A stretch of 64,000 nt of DNA, taken from NCBI RefSeq assembly GCF_001612685.1, contig NZ_BDAY01000050.1:34521-98520 (forward strand), in the 5' to 3' direction. Shown here piece after piece: positions 18,287 through 27,027 of the stretch. The notes beneath the pieces were generated by a model. The model was not told the DNA's origin. It saw only the letters and a program-made list of their open reading frames with translations, and ran no database searches. The position numbers were made by a program, and so were the translations under genes. The DNA comes from Nocardia altamirensis NBRC 108246. GTDB taxonomy: Bacteria; Actinomycetota; Actinomycetes; Mycobacteriales; Mycobacteriaceae. How positions within the stretch are numbered: the stretch's first letter is position 1; each line of letters opens with the position of its first letter.

Positions 18287-20406
18287 CCACGACGCACAGC
18301 GTGATGACCACGACCGCCACCGCCGCCCGGGCGGTGGCCCGCAAGGGCCGCGCCTACCGGCATGCCACGACGCGGCGGTGGGAGCGCACCACCCTCGCGC
18401 TGCCCGCGCACACCGGCGATCTGGTGGTGCTGGCGCTCGGGCTGAGCCTGGTGGGAACTGTCGCGGTCACGGTGCGGCTGTGGTGGATCCCGGTCGTGGT
18501 GATGGCGGTGATGGTGCTGGCCGCGATCGTGCGTTTCGACGGATATCCCGTGTGGCGAATCGGGTTGGCGGTAGCGGGATTTCGGCGTCGGCGCCGACGC
18601 AGTGCCGAAGCGGCGCCCGCACCGGCTCCTGTCGATGTCGAGGTCAGTGGTGTGGGAATCGGGGTGCGCTGGGACCGCTCCGGGCTGGTGTCGATGATCG
18701 AAATCAGCCCCGCCGAACCGTTGACTCCGACCTGGGTGGATCCGGCGGGCCAGGCACGCCTCGAGGGCGGTACCGCCCTGGATCTGGCGATGCTGGCGCG
18801 GCTGCTGCGTTTCGGTGACGCCGTGGTCGGCATCGATGTGGTCGCCGCCGGTCATCCGCTGCCGCGCGGCACCGGTCACTACAGCAGCTATCGTCGCGCG
18901 CTGGAGGGTCTGCCGCTGGTCGCCGACCGCACCACGTGGCTGATCGTGCGCCTGGACCCGCTGGCCAATCTCGCCGCGCTGCGCGCTCGCGGGTCTGCGC
19001 GGCGCACGCTGGCCGCGGCGACCCTGCGCATTACGGCCCGGTTGTGCCAGTCCGGTGTGCCCGCGGCCGCGTTGTCGGCGCGCGAGCTCGCCACCTTGGA
19101 GCATTTCCTGGCTCCTCGGCGCTGCCAGGAACGGTGGGGTCATCTGCGGGCCGCGGGTGATCTTGTGCTGACGACTTTCGTCGCCGACCCTCACCAGCTC
19201 CAGGCCGACAGCGTTGACCGCTGGTGGTCGGTGACCTCGGCGGTGCATATCGCGACCACGGTGCGCCTGAGCGAGACCTCGGCCGGCCAGCGTCGGGTCG
19301 GTGCGCTCGCCCGCTATGTCACCACTCGCCCGCTGCGGCAACCGCCCGTGCCGGGACTGCTGAACGTGCCCGGCCACCAAGGCGAAGCGCTGGCGAGCGC
19401 GATGCCCGCAACCACGGTCACGGAGGTCCGGGCGCCGTCGGTGCCGCTGGACAGCGTGGAGCTGACCCGGATCCCGCTCGGCCCGTCAGGGCAGCTGATC
19501 GGGTTCACCGACGACGGGCACGCTCTGGCCCTGCCCTTGGTGACGCCCGCCTCGAACGCGGCGGTCACGGTCATCCAGGCGCGCGCGGGGCGGGCGCTGG
19601 CCGTGCAGCTGGTGCTGCGTGCGGTGGCCACCGGTGCACGGGTGGTCATCCACACCGAGGACCCGGACCGCTGGCGCGCTCTGGTCGCCGACAGCCACCA
19701 GCGGGCGTGGCTGGCCACCGAGGACGCCGGACGCCGGAGTCCGCAGATCGCGGTGTTCGATCGGCGCGATCGCCCGGCCGCAGACCGCACCTCGACCGCG
19801 TTGGTCCTGTGCGAGGCCGACGCCGAACCGGTCCCCGAGGCCGCGGTGCAGATCGTGCAGCCAGATCCCGATCCCGACAGCGATCGGTTCGAGCTGACCG
19901 TGGCCGGTCACAGCTACGGCCTGCACCTGCGGGTGGCCGCTGGCGAGCACCTGTATCTCTACGGGGCCAGCGCGGGCGATCCCGGCCCCACCACCGCAGA
20001 CGGCCCGGACCTGCGCGAGAACCCCACCTCCGACGTCGAGGCGTCCGATCCGGGGCCCGAGACTGCCTCGGCGGATGCGCGCACCCCCGACGCACCGGTC
20101 GTCGAGGACGGCGCACCGGCGACTCCCCCGTGGCTGATGCCCGTGCTGGGTGAGCGCCGGGCGCTGCGCCAGATCCCGCGCGAGACGCTGGCGCGCCCTG
20201 GCGACGGTGGCGGTGTTGACGCTCGGCGTCCACATCCGAGCTCGTCGTTCGACCTCGACCGGGCTCGCCGCGACGCCGCCGACCGTGTCCGGCGCGAACA
20301 GGACGACACCGAACGTGATCGAGGAGACACGGGCACCTCACAGGACGGTCCACCAGGGGAATCACAGCAGGACCCTGAGACAGGTGCGCCAGGGCGCGGT
20401 ATCTGA
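18283..20406 (+). CDS. eccE: type VII secretion membrane protein EccE, with long C-terminal tail
   Basis: The ATG overlaps the mycP stop. Two membrane helices lie near residues 45-85, followed by a soluble domain as in EccE proteins. At 707 residues it is longer than most EccE proteins; the last 170 or so residues are charged, low-complexity and probably disordered. EccE sits at the periphery of the ESX membrane complex. Confidence 0.88.
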   Translation: MTTTHSVMTTTATAARAVARKGRAYRHATTRRWERTTLALPAHTGDLVVLALGLSLVGTVAVTVRLWWIPVVVMAVMVLAAIVRFDGYPVWRIGLAVAGFRRRRRRSAEAAPAPAPVDVEVSGVGIGVRWDRSGLVSMIEISPAEPLTPTWVDPAGQARLEGGTALDLAMLARLLRFGDAVVGIDVVAAGHPLPRGTGHYSSYRRALEGLPLVADRTTWLIVRLDPLANLAALRARGSARRTLAAATLRITARLCQSGVPAAALSARELATLEHFLAPRRCQERWGHLRAAGDLVLTTFVADPHQLQADSVDRWWSVTSAVHIATTVRLSETSAGQRRVGALARYVTTRPLRQPPVPGLLNVPGHQGEALASAMPATTVTEVRAPSVPLDSVELTRIPLGPSGQLIGFTDDGHALALPLVTPASNAAVTVIQARAGRALAVQLVLRAVATGARVVIHTEDPDRWRALVADSHQRAWLATEDAGRRSPQIAVFDRRDRPAADRTSTALVLCEADAEPVPEAAVQIVQPDPDPDSDRFELTVAGHSYGLHLRVAAGEHLYLYGASAGDPGPTTADGPDLRENPTSDVEASDPGPETASADARTPDAPVVEDGAPATPPWLMPVLGERRALRQIPRETLARPGDGGGVDARRPHPSSSFDLDRARRDAADRVRREQDDTERDRGDTGTSQDGPPGESQQDPETGAPGRGI

Positions 20407-20430
20407 GTACCCGACCGGAGGTCGAATCCA

Positions 20431-21150
20431 ATGTTGTGTGCGACCATCGATACCACGATGACCACGCCCGACCCCGCAACCCCGCTCGATCCAGGCTCCG
20501 ACCTCATCCAAGGTGTGAATGGGTTGCCGAACGCCATTTCGCTGTTCTTCGCGAGCAAATTGCAATCCGTGCTGGACGCGCATTCTGTCGGCGACGGGGA
20601 ACGCGCCCGGGCGATGTCGCCCTACACTTTGCACGCCATTATCTCCGATCAATTCCCCGCGGTGGCGGTGTCGAAAACCCACGTCTACCGTCTTCGGGAG
20701 GGCAAAGCGCTGCCCCGGCTGGACCTGATCCACGCGCTGGCCTCGATCTTCGAGATCACCCCGGCCTACTTCCTCGTCGAGGACCTGGATCTCGAGCACG
20801 CCAAAATGATTCGGCCCCACCATGTTCCGCCCGACTTCGATGCCAAGCTGCGTGCCTTGGTCGCCCGATATGAGGTGGTGTCGGACATCGCCGACACCAA
20901 ACCGATGACCGGCTACCGACTGCATCAGATCATCATCCGCGAGTACCCCGACATCGCGGTGTCCAAGAGCCATATCTACCGGCTGATCAATGGAGAAACC
21001 CCGCCCGAGCGCCGCCCCTCGGCCGCGATTCCCCGCCTCGATCTGATCATGGCATTCGCCGAAATATTCGACGTGTCACCCGCGTATTTCGTCGACGACG
21101 AAATCAATATCTCTCGCTCGGTGGCGCGACGCCATCGTCGTGCCACGTGA
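20431..21150 (+). CDS. double-HTH regulator, EspR-like tandem duplication
   Basis: GGAGG lies nine bases before the ATG. The 239-residue protein holds two copies of one HTH unit. Unit 1 (about 62-118) has AVSKTHVYRLREGKALPRLDL and ends in ITPAYFLVED; unit 2 (about 160-225) has AVSKSHIYRLINGE, PRLDLIMAFAEIF and VSPAYFVDDE. Each resembles the HTH and C-terminal helix of EspR, the ESX-1 regulator of mycobacteria, which works as a dimer. Here two half-dimers are fused. It is the best candidate for binding the ESX operator palindromes. Confidence 0.75.
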   Translation: MLCATIDTTMTTPDPATPLDPGSDLIQGVNGLPNAISLFFASKLQSVLDAHSVGDGERARAMSPYTLHAIISDQFPAVAVSKTHVYRLREGKALPRLDLIHALASIFEITPAYFLVEDLDLEHAKMIRPHHVPPDFDAKLRALVARYEVVSDIADTKPMTGYRLHQIIIREYPDIAVSKSHIYRLINGETPPERRPSAAIPRLDLIMAFAEIFDVSPAYFVDDEINISRSVARRHRRAT

Positions 21151-21265
21151 GCCATCGAATCGGTGTGTCTGGCCCGGCCGAAGGCTTCGTTTGAGACATG
21201 GCGTCCGGAGTGATGGATCATGCGGCCCGCAGAGACCGATGGCGGGCGGGATCGCGCTAATCTGG

Positions 21266-21282
21266 TCGCACGAGTGGGATAA
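21266..21282 (+). promoter_or_regulatory. ESX operator, copy 4 (before the secreted protease)
   Basis: TCGCACGAGTGGGATAA matches the consensus TCYCACYRGTGRGA with changes in the centre and is followed by the same GATAA as copy 2. It ends 16 bases before the protease start. Confidence 0.55.
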
Positions 21283-21297
21283 CTGGAACATTTTCAG

Positions 21298-22002
21298 GTG
21301 AGCATATTGCGGTATTCGAGGTGCGCCGCGCGCGCATGCGGGATAACGGCGGCCGCGGCTGCCGTGGTGCTGCTGGCCGCGCCGGCCAATGCCCGCGCCG
21401 CGGTGGTGGGGCCCGGCACGGTGATCGTGCACGGCAACCACCAGTGCACGGTGGGGTTCACCGGGCTCGCGCACGGTAATCGGGCCTTGGCGTTCACGGC
21501 CGGCCATTGCCGTGATGACGCCGATCCTGAGGCGCCGGTGCTGGCCGGCGGGCGCCCGATCGGCTACTTCGCGGCCACCGTCGCCGAGGACGAGCACCGG
21601 GCCGGCCTCGGCGACGCGAGCGGGTTCGGCGTCATCGAACTGCGCCCGCAGGTCGCGGTGTCCTCGCGGAACACGAGCTTCGACCAGGTGCTGCAGGGAC
21701 AGCACAGCGCCCGGGTCGGCGAGCCGATCTGTCATCTCGGTGCGCGCTCGGGGCTGGCCTGTGGCACCGTCACCGCGGTCACGCCGCGCCAGATCACCGC
21801 GGCGATGGATATCGCGCCCACCGATTCCGGTGGGCCGGCATTCCGGCCCACCGGCCGGCATTCCTTCCTGATCGTCGGCATCGTCGTCGCCGAGCTCGAC
21901 GACGGTCACACTGCGGTGATGAACCCGATCGAGGCCTACCTCGACGATGTGCGCGCCGAGTACGGCAGCGCCTGGTCTCCGATCGCGACTCTGCCGAGCT
22001 GA
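21298..22002 (+). CDS. secreted trypsin-like serine protease
   Basis: This 234-residue protein has an N-terminal signal peptide (about residues 1-34). It has a chymotrypsin-fold triad: His70 in FTAGHC, Asp106 in GDASGFG and Ser177 in DSGGP; two cysteine pairs are likely (Cys50/71 and Cys145/155). It should be exported by Sec and act outside the cell. Its position at the end of the ESX locus and the operator copy before it suggest it is co-regulated with secretion. The GTG start has only a weak ribosome site. Confidence 0.8.
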   Translation: MSILRYSRCAARACGITAAAAAVVLLAAPANARAAVVGPGTVIVHGNHQCTVGFTGLAHGNRALAFTAGHCRDDADPEAPVLAGGRPIGYFAATVAEDEHRAGLGDASGFGVIELRPQVAVSSRNTSFDQVLQGQHSARVGEPICHLGARSGLACGTVTAVTPRQITAAMDIAPTDSGGPAFRPTGRHSFLIVGIVVAELDDGHTAVMNPIEAYLDDVRAEYGSAWSPIATLPS

Positions 22003-22342
22003 GACCGCCGTCTCGGGCCGCCCGATCCGGCGTGCATCGGGCGCTATGAATCGCGGTGGCGTAACGAACCGGAATAGTTCGCGCGAATACGGCTTTCTCG
22101 CGTGCTGAATCCTTGCGACAAGATCGAAAATTCGGATAACCTGCACTTTGCACTCCCTGGGGAAACACGAGATATGCCGACCGTGATGCCCGTGTGACGA
22201 CGCGTTCGTCCGGGCTGGTCACCACTGCCCGCAGGGCCCGCAGACCGGGGATAACAATGCACCGCTTCAGCTTTTGTGCCGTGCGAATTCCCCTCCGCTG
22301 CGCGCTCGTTCGAACAGTTTGCCGATAGAAGGAGGGGATCGG
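22003..22342. other. intergenic, no gene seen
   Basis: This 340-base gap between the protease and the next small gene has no supported reading frame and no clear repeat. It should hold the promoter of the downstream gene. Confidence 0.5.
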
Positions 22343-22726
22343 ATGGCGATGAATCCGATGGGAAGTTATCGACGGCGCGCTTCCACGCGAGCGGCCCGGG
22401 CGCGACGGCGCCTGGCGGCGGCGCCGTCATCGGTGCGGTTGGGACTTTCCGACATCGCGCAGGTCCGGGGCACCGAGGCCGTGCTGGGCCGCATCGCCGA
22501 GCTGCACACCCGCGGGCTGCACGGCGCCGCGCTGTGCCTGGAACAGGAGCTCGATCATCCGCCCGCACCCGAGCCCGCCCTGGCCTATTCACGCCAGGTC
22601 AGGATGCTGGCCCAGGATCTGCTCGACGACCCGATGGACGCCTCGACCGCCAATGAGCTGATCGAACTGCTCGCCGGCCATCAGCACGATCCCGGCACCG
22701 ACGGCCCACCGGCGCTGTGCAGCTGA
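22343..22726 (+). CDS. hypothetical small basic protein
   Basis: AAGGAGG stands eight bases before the ATG. The 127-residue product has a very Arg-rich N terminus (residues 8-26) that could bind nucleic acid, followed by a helical Leu/Ala-rich part. I do not recognise the family. It converges on the GntR-like gene. Confidence 0.65.
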   Translation: MAMNPMGSYRRRASTRAARARRRLAAAPSSVRLGLSDIAQVRGTEAVLGRIAELHTRGLHGAALCLEQELDHPPAPEPALAYSRQVRMLAQDLLDDPMDASTANELIELLAGHQHDPGTDGPPALCS

Positions 22727-22750
22727 TCGCAACCGTGTAGCGCTTGGTGA

Positions 22751-23101
22751 TCAGGGTTCGGTGCGAGCGGTCGTGCCCGCTTCCAGCGCCGCGACCCGCC
22801 GGCTCAGTTCGTGCAGGTCGGCCGCGAGCTGCTCCACCGTGGGTGGTTGCGGCGGCATCTGGGTTGCCCGCACGAATGTGCCGGACCCGGAAAGGGTTTC
22901 GATGAGCCCGACCTCGCGCAGTTTGGCATAACCGCGGTCGAGGGTGGCGATAGCGACGCCGAGGTCGGCGGCCAGCTCACGCTTGGACGGCATCTTCGCG
23001 CCGGCACCGCCGTAGGCGCCGGCGACGATGCGGGCGCCGAGCACCGCGACGACCATCTGTTCCTTAGTCTCGGGGCGGGCGGCCGCTGCGTTCACGGCCA
23101 C
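22751..23101 (-). CDS. GntR-family transcription regulator
   Basis: The 116-residue product carries a GntR winged helix: KMPSKRELAADLGVAIATLDRGYAKLREVGLIE-type signature (residues about 36-68) and a GSGTFV wing. A short C-terminal coiled-coil-like helix follows; there is no effector domain. Such short GntR proteins (KorA/KorSA type) repress plasmid genes in actinobacteria. It is divergent from the 23643 operon, and repeated TAGCTA/CTAGTTA words lie directly upstream, so autoregulation is likely. Confidence 0.8.
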   Translation of the reverse strand: MAVNAAAARPETKEQMVVAVLGARIVAGAYGGAGAKMPSKRELAADLGVAIATLDRGYAKLREVGLIETLSGSGTFVRATQMPPQPPTVEQLAADLHELSRRVAALEAGTTARTEP

Positions 23102-23141
23102 CAGCCTAATGACCGGGGTGCCACAACCCCGGCTACGCCAC

Positions 23142-23175
23142 GTAGCTACCTAGTTACCTTGAGTTAGCTAGTTGG
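23142..23175. promoter_or_regulatory. candidate GntR operator
   Basis: GTAGCTAC (23142-23149), CTAGTTAC (23150-23157) and TTAGCTAGTT (23164-23173) form overlapping direct and inverted words 40 bases upstream of the GntR start. GntR repressors usually bind such sites near their own promoters. This is inference. Confidence 0.45.
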
Positions 23176-23489
23176 CTGTGCTGTACTGGATGACCTGGGC
23201 ACTTCACCGATTGCTACCGCGGTGATGACCCGACCCCACTACCCGGCGCCAGGAGCTGACCTTCCCCTCTTCCCCGCCCGCCGGAGACGACCCTCGGCAG
23301 CACGGGAGGCCCGAATGCACCACCGGCGACCACGCTCTCGGCCCGGCTCCGGCCCGCTCAGGTGCCACCTGGCGACACCGCCGGTTCGGCCGCGTGCCGG
23401 TCACGACGCGCTACGTCGATCCACGGTGCCGCCCTGAGCTGGGTTTCCGAAATTTTTCTGCGCGCAGGTGACGGAATCGGTGTTTTCGC

Positions 23490-23607
23490 GCGCCTATATC
23501 TCTAGTAGAGCGATGAGTTTCCGCCGAGGGCCTTGGGGCCGTCCGACGGAGAAGGAGACCACCCAGCCAACAGAGGAAGGACCCCGGCGGATGCGACCCG
23601 ACCGGGG
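23490..23607 (+). promoter_or_regulatory. leader region of the small-gene operon
   Basis: CTATATC at 23494-23500 is a possible -10 and CTCTAGTAGAG (23500-23510) is a small palindrome next to it. CCCCGG (23582-23587) and CCGGGG (23602-23607) can pair in the leader. Together they suggest a regulated promoter with a structured leader before 23643. The remaining bases of the 23102-23642 gap hold no supported gene. Confidence 0.4.
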
Positions 23608-23642
23608 CCCGATTTCCTCGCAACCCGTAGAGGAGCCAGGGA

Positions 23643-23978
23643 ATGTCCATCGTACCTGGAACACATCATCAGCAGCCACGGACCGCCCCGAGCGTGTTCG
23701 ACACAATTCTGCTGCGCGACAATGCAATCGACTCTCATGCCCGCGTGGCCACGCTGGCCTACGCGATGTCACTGGAAGCCGAGGCCGCGCGCTTGCGCGC
23801 TGGCGCCGGTAACGGCGCGAGCCCGCAGATCGCCTACCTGATGTGGCGTGCACGGATCCTGCGCAGCAATACCCGCCTCGAGGACACGCTGGCGCTGGCG
23901 TCGTTGCTGGATCTGGCCACCGAGTCCGCCCAGGCACGGCAGTTGGCGTGCCCGCCGGTGATCGCGAGCCGGTCATGA
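23643..23978 (+). CDS. hypothetical helical protein, first gene of the WhiB operon
   Basis: GAGGAG precedes the ATG. The 111-residue product is mostly helical, rich in Ala, Leu and Arg, without a known motif. Its stop overlaps the start of the WhiB gene (ATGA), so the two are coupled. Confidence 0.65.
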   Translation: MSIVPGTHHQQPRTAPSVFDTILLRDNAIDSHARVATLAYAMSLEAEAARLRAGAGNGASPQIAYLMWRARILRSNTRLEDTLALASLLDLATESAQARQLACPPVIASRS

Positions 23979-24364
23979 TCGGGCGCAAGCTACAGCTGAT
24001 CAGCGTATCCATGGACGCTGTCGGGTCGACGGGCTACCAGTTCGATCCCGAGATCGACTGGCAGGCGAAGGCGCTGTGCTCCCAGACCGATCCCGAGGCG
24101 TTCTTTCCGGAGAAGGGTGGCTCGACCCGGGAAGCCAAACGCGTCTGCATGGGTTGCGAGGTCCGCGACGACTGCCTGGACTACGCGCTCAAACACAACG
24201 AACGCTTCGGCATCTGGGGCGGGTTGTCCGAGCGCGAGCGCCGTCAGCTGATCAAATCCACCAAGGCCCCGCGCGTCGTCGATCCCGCCGATGCCCCGCC
24301 GCCCGTGCTGGACCCTGCGACCGACCAGCCACCGGCCACGCCCTCACACAAGCAGGCGTCGTGA
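23975..24364 (+). CDS. WhiB-family regulator (canonical)
   Basis: The 129-residue product has the full WhiB pattern: Cys35, Cys58, Cys61 and Cys67 (CMGCEVRDDC) and GIWGG at 79-83, followed by an ERERRQL helix that binds DNA. It resembles WhiB1/WhiB2-type proteins more than the divergent copy at 3510. An internal ATG at 24011 is an alternative start. The C-terminal 30 residues are Pro-rich. It overlaps its neighbours on both sides. Confidence 0.9.
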   Translation: MIGRKLQLISVSMDAVGSTGYQFDPEIDWQAKALCSQTDPEAFFPEKGGSTREAKRVCMGCEVRDDCLDYALKHNERFGIWGGLSERERRQLIKSTKAPRVVDPADAPPPVLDPATDQPPATPSHKQAS

Positions 24365-24603
24365 ACACCGTGCTGGCCTGGCTGGCCCGGGCGCTGCAGA
24401 AACGCTGGTCGGATCGACTGTCCTCCCCCGCGGCGGTGCCCCGGCACAGTTCGCGGCCCGCCGACGCGATCGTGTTCACCGCGGCCACTGCCGCCGGAGC
24501 CGCGCTGGCCATCATCACCACCCTCGCGGCCCGTGTACGAACTACTCGCCCGGACCGGTCCCCGACCGTCGGAGGTCCAGCACGAGGCGGTGAGTCGTCA
24601 TGA
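24361..24603 (+). CDS. small membrane protein
   Basis: A GTG overlapping the WhiB stop opens an 80-residue frame with one hydrophobic segment (about residues 37-57) and basic flanks. Its stop overlaps the next ATG. No family is recognised. Confidence 0.55.
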   Translation: MNTVLAWLARALQKRWSDRLSSPAAVPRHSSRPADAIVFTAATAAGAALAIITTLAARVRTTRPDRSPTVGGPARGGESS

Positions 24604-24755
24604 AAGCCATTCTGATGCAACATGATCCAGAGCCCGAACGGGTCGAGCCGCATCCGTGGCGCCCCCACAGCCGCGCAGCGGCCCTCGCCCAGGTGTTGAT
24701 GGTGGTGCTGATCGCGGTGTACTTCGTGCTGTGCTGGTCGGGAGCCCAGCCATGA
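24600..24755 (+). CDS. very small membrane protein
   Basis: This 51-residue frame has a polar, His/Pro-rich N terminus and a C-terminal membrane helix (VLMVVLIAVYFVLCW). Start and stop both overlap the neighbours (ATGA), strong evidence of a coupled operon. Confidence 0.55.
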   Translation: MKAILMQHDPEPERVEPHPWRPHSRAAALAQVLMVVLIAVYFVLCWSGAQP

Positions 24756-24949
24756 GCCCGGGGCCGCATGTGGCCCGCGGCAGCGGCGGCTGTCTCGGTT
24801 CGCTCGTCTGGCCGATACTCCGGCGCCGCGTCGGCGACGCCGGTCAACGACGACGCCGCCGCGGTCACCGGCTGCGGATCCAGGACCGCGGTGGCGTCGT
24901 TGCCTCCCTCGCCGAGCGTGGCGAGTGTTCCCGAGGCGACCTCGCATGA
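24752..24949 (+). CDS. hypothetical Arg-rich small protein
   Basis: The ATG overlaps the previous stop with GGGAG upstream; the 65-residue product is rich in Arg and Gly. Its stop overlaps the next start. A competing frame from 24768 is also open here, so the assignment rests on the coupling. Confidence 0.4.
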   Translation: MSPGPHVARGSGGCLGSLVWPILRRRVGDAGQRRRRRGHRLRIQDRGGVVASLAERGECSRGDLA

Positions 24950-25419
24950 GCGGGCTGTGTCCCCGCTGCTGGACCGAGGGGATCCTGGCTCCCGAGCACC
25001 AGCACGACCAGAGCCGCTACTTCTGGTGCCCGATCGCCAATCGGGCGGTGATCCTCGGCGTCACCGCGATCCGGCTGACCCGCCCGTGCCGCCTGGTGCT
25101 CGTCTCTGCCCGCCCACACACCGCATGCTTGCGCACACGTCACACCCGGCCCAGGCCAACGGCATTCGAACGAGACACCCTCGACCGCGTCGGGCACCGC
25201 GTCCTGGGCGCCGGGTGCGTGGTCGGTAGCGAATTCGACCCCGCGCGAGCAGATCACACCGCTCGGCTCCGGCTCGTTCCGGTGCGCTGGCCCGGTGACC
25301 CGACGGAATGGCTGATCAACCGGCCACTACCGGTACCGGGCCAGACCACGACCAGCGAGCACGTGTGGTGGGCGCGGCTCTCGCGCCGCGACATCGCCGG
25401 GGGCCTCACCGGCTCCTGA
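24946..25419 (+). CDS. hypothetical zinc-finger-like protein
   Basis: The 157-residue product begins with CPRCW and has a further Cys near residue 28 (FWCP), so a zinc site is plausible. The rest is Arg/Thr-rich with no known domain. The start overlaps the preceding stop. Confidence 0.55.
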   Translation: MSGLCPRCWTEGILAPEHQHDQSRYFWCPIANRAVILGVTAIRLTRPCRLVLVSARPHTACLRTRHTRPRPTAFERDTLDRVGHRVLGAGCVVGSEFDPARADHTARLRLVPVRWPGDPTEWLINRPLPVPGQTTTSEHVWWARLSRRDIAGGLTGS

Positions 25420-25537
25420 CCACTCAATCCATCTATCCGGTGCCGCCCTGCTCCTCTTTGCCGCACCGGATCCGTCTACCTCATCGACCGAATCGGCCCA
25501 TCTGCGAGATGGTCTCGGTTCAGAAGGAGGGATCACC

Positions 25538-26026
25538 ATGTCCCGCAACCTCGTTCGCGCTCTCGTCCGGCACCCCGACGCACCCGCGCAGCAGTGGCGC
25601 CCCGAGGGCACCGCGGCCAACACCTGGGTGGCGCCGTGGTCGCACCAGACCATCACCCACCTCGACCGCACCGTGCACGCGGCGGGCTGGGACAGCCTGC
25701 TCATCGACCCCGACTGCATCGACGGCCGCGCCGACATCGACGATCTGATCGCCTTCCACTACCAGCTGGTGCGTGAACGCTACGACCGTGCGCTGCAATT
25801 GGGCCGGCCGATCCACTACGGCCGCCGCGTGCTGCTCATGCTCGGCGCGCTGCCCCACACCAGTCCGCGCATGCACCAGCTCGGGGTGATCGCCTGCCAC
25901 GGCGCACCCGCCGGAATCCACCTTGGGGTGGACCGCCAACTGCACGAGCACACCTCGACGGTGTTTCACCGCTACATCACCAGCATGTACACCGGCGCCT
26001 CGACACGATCGGTGCGGGCATCATGA
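25538..26026 (+). CDS. FtsK/TraB-lobe-like protein without Walker A
   Basis: AGAAGGAGG precedes the ATG. The 162-residue product reads like one RecA lobe of a FtsK/TraB translocase: TWVAPWS with AAGWDSLLIDPD, then VLLMLGAL where Walker B would be, then APAGIHLGVDRQ, resembling the GIHL-x-x-x-TQ sensor region. There is no P-loop and the Walker B acidic residues are missing. A homologue lies at 37374-37874 on the other strand. It may bind a real TraB-like ATPase or be a relic. The next gene overlaps its stop. Confidence 0.6.
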   Translation: MSRNLVRALVRHPDAPAQQWRPEGTAANTWVAPWSHQTITHLDRTVHAAGWDSLLIDPDCIDGRADIDDLIAFHYQLVRERYDRALQLGRPIHYGRRVLLMLGALPHTSPRMHQLGVIACHGAPAGIHLGVDRQLHEHTSTVFHRYITSMYTGASTRSVRAS

Positions 26027-26310
26027 GGACCTCACGGGCACCGTTCGCCGTGCAGGTCCTGCGCGACACCGCCGATGAGGTCGCCCGCGATCATGCGGCG
26101 GCACCGGCCGAACAGATCGCGGTCGTGGCACTGGCGCTGCGCGGGCTCCTCGACGCCTTACTCACCCAGCTCGACGACGGCCGGATCACCTCAGCACAGC
26201 TGATGGAGCTCATCGACCGATCCCTGGAAGACGAGCTCCCGGCCCAACGCTCGGCAGCGCACCACATTTCACCGCTCGACCACGTCGTACCCGAGAGCGC
26301 ATCAAAGTGA
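26023..26310 (+). CDS. hypothetical small helical protein
   Basis: This 95-residue acidic helical protein overlaps the stop of the FtsK-lobe-like gene (ATGA). It has no recognised motif; coupling suggests a shared function with its neighbour. Confidence 0.6.
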   Translation: MRTSRAPFAVQVLRDTADEVARDHAAAPAEQIAVVALALRGLLDALLTQLDDGRITSAQLMELIDRSLEDELPAQRSAAHHISPLDHVVPESASK

Positions 26311-26454
26311 CTGCCGGGCAACAGTTTCCCTCTCCCCGGGCCGCCGTTGGGCCGGGTCAGAGGCCCGCAACGATGTCGCCGCGCCCGGAATTGCCGATCT
26401 TGAGACGGCGTGTCGATCAGTTTTTGAAAATGCCTCGAGGCAGGCTATCGAACC

Positions 26455-26958
26455 ATGGCAGCACACTTGCGTGGATTAGGTGGCAGGCCACCCAGACAAG
26501 ACGGCCCGAAGTTCCGCACCGTCGGAGCCAACATCCCCGGGACGCTGGCGCGGGCCCTGGGCACGCCAGCCAACAAGACCGCCCGCTACATCGCCCTGCT
26601 CGACGAAGGCCTGGCCGACGCCCAGCGGTTCCCCGATCTACGTGTCCTGCGCGTCACCCGGGGAGACCAGAAGGGCTTCCAGGTGATCGATCCCGTTGCG
26701 CCCGAGGTGAACTACTTGTACTCGGGCCCAGCGAAATACATTTCTGCCGGACTGGCGATCAGCCAGGCCGAGCGCGTACTCGAGCCCTGCTTTCGCGACG
26801 GTCGCCCGGTGCCGGGCATGCCGATCACCATCCGGCTCATCGAGCTGTTCCATCGCGGCTTGCGCAGCTTCGGCGAGCTGGATCCGGCGGTGTTCCCCAA
26901 GGACATCGATCTCGACTTGGAACTCGGCCTCGGACTGGAGGCCACCGGCACGATCTGA
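26455..26958 (+). CDS. hypothetical protein
   Basis: The 167-residue product has a basic N terminus, a helical middle and a C-terminal acidic tail. I do not recognise it. A CCTCGAGG palindrome lies 15 bases before the start and may be an operator. A strong terminator follows. Confidence 0.6.
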   Translation: MAAHLRGLGGRPPRQDGPKFRTVGANIPGTLARALGTPANKTARYIALLDEGLADAQRFPDLRVLRVTRGDQKGFQVIDPVAPEVNYLYSGPAKYISAGLAISQAERVLEPCFRDGRPVPGMPITIRLIELFHRGLRSFGELDPAVFPKDIDLDLELGLGLEATGTI

Positions 26959-26980
26959 GCTGGGCCACACCAACCCATAA

Positions 26981-27027
26981 CGCGCGAAAACCCCCGCCCG
27001 CCGGCCAAAGCAAGGGGGGTTTGCGCC
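26981..27027 (+). terminator. strong stem-loop terminator
   Basis: GCGCGAAAACCCCC pairs with GGGGGGTTTGCGC around a GC-rich loop, 23 bases after the stop at 26958. The long stem marks the end of the 23.6-27 kb operon. Confidence 0.7.
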
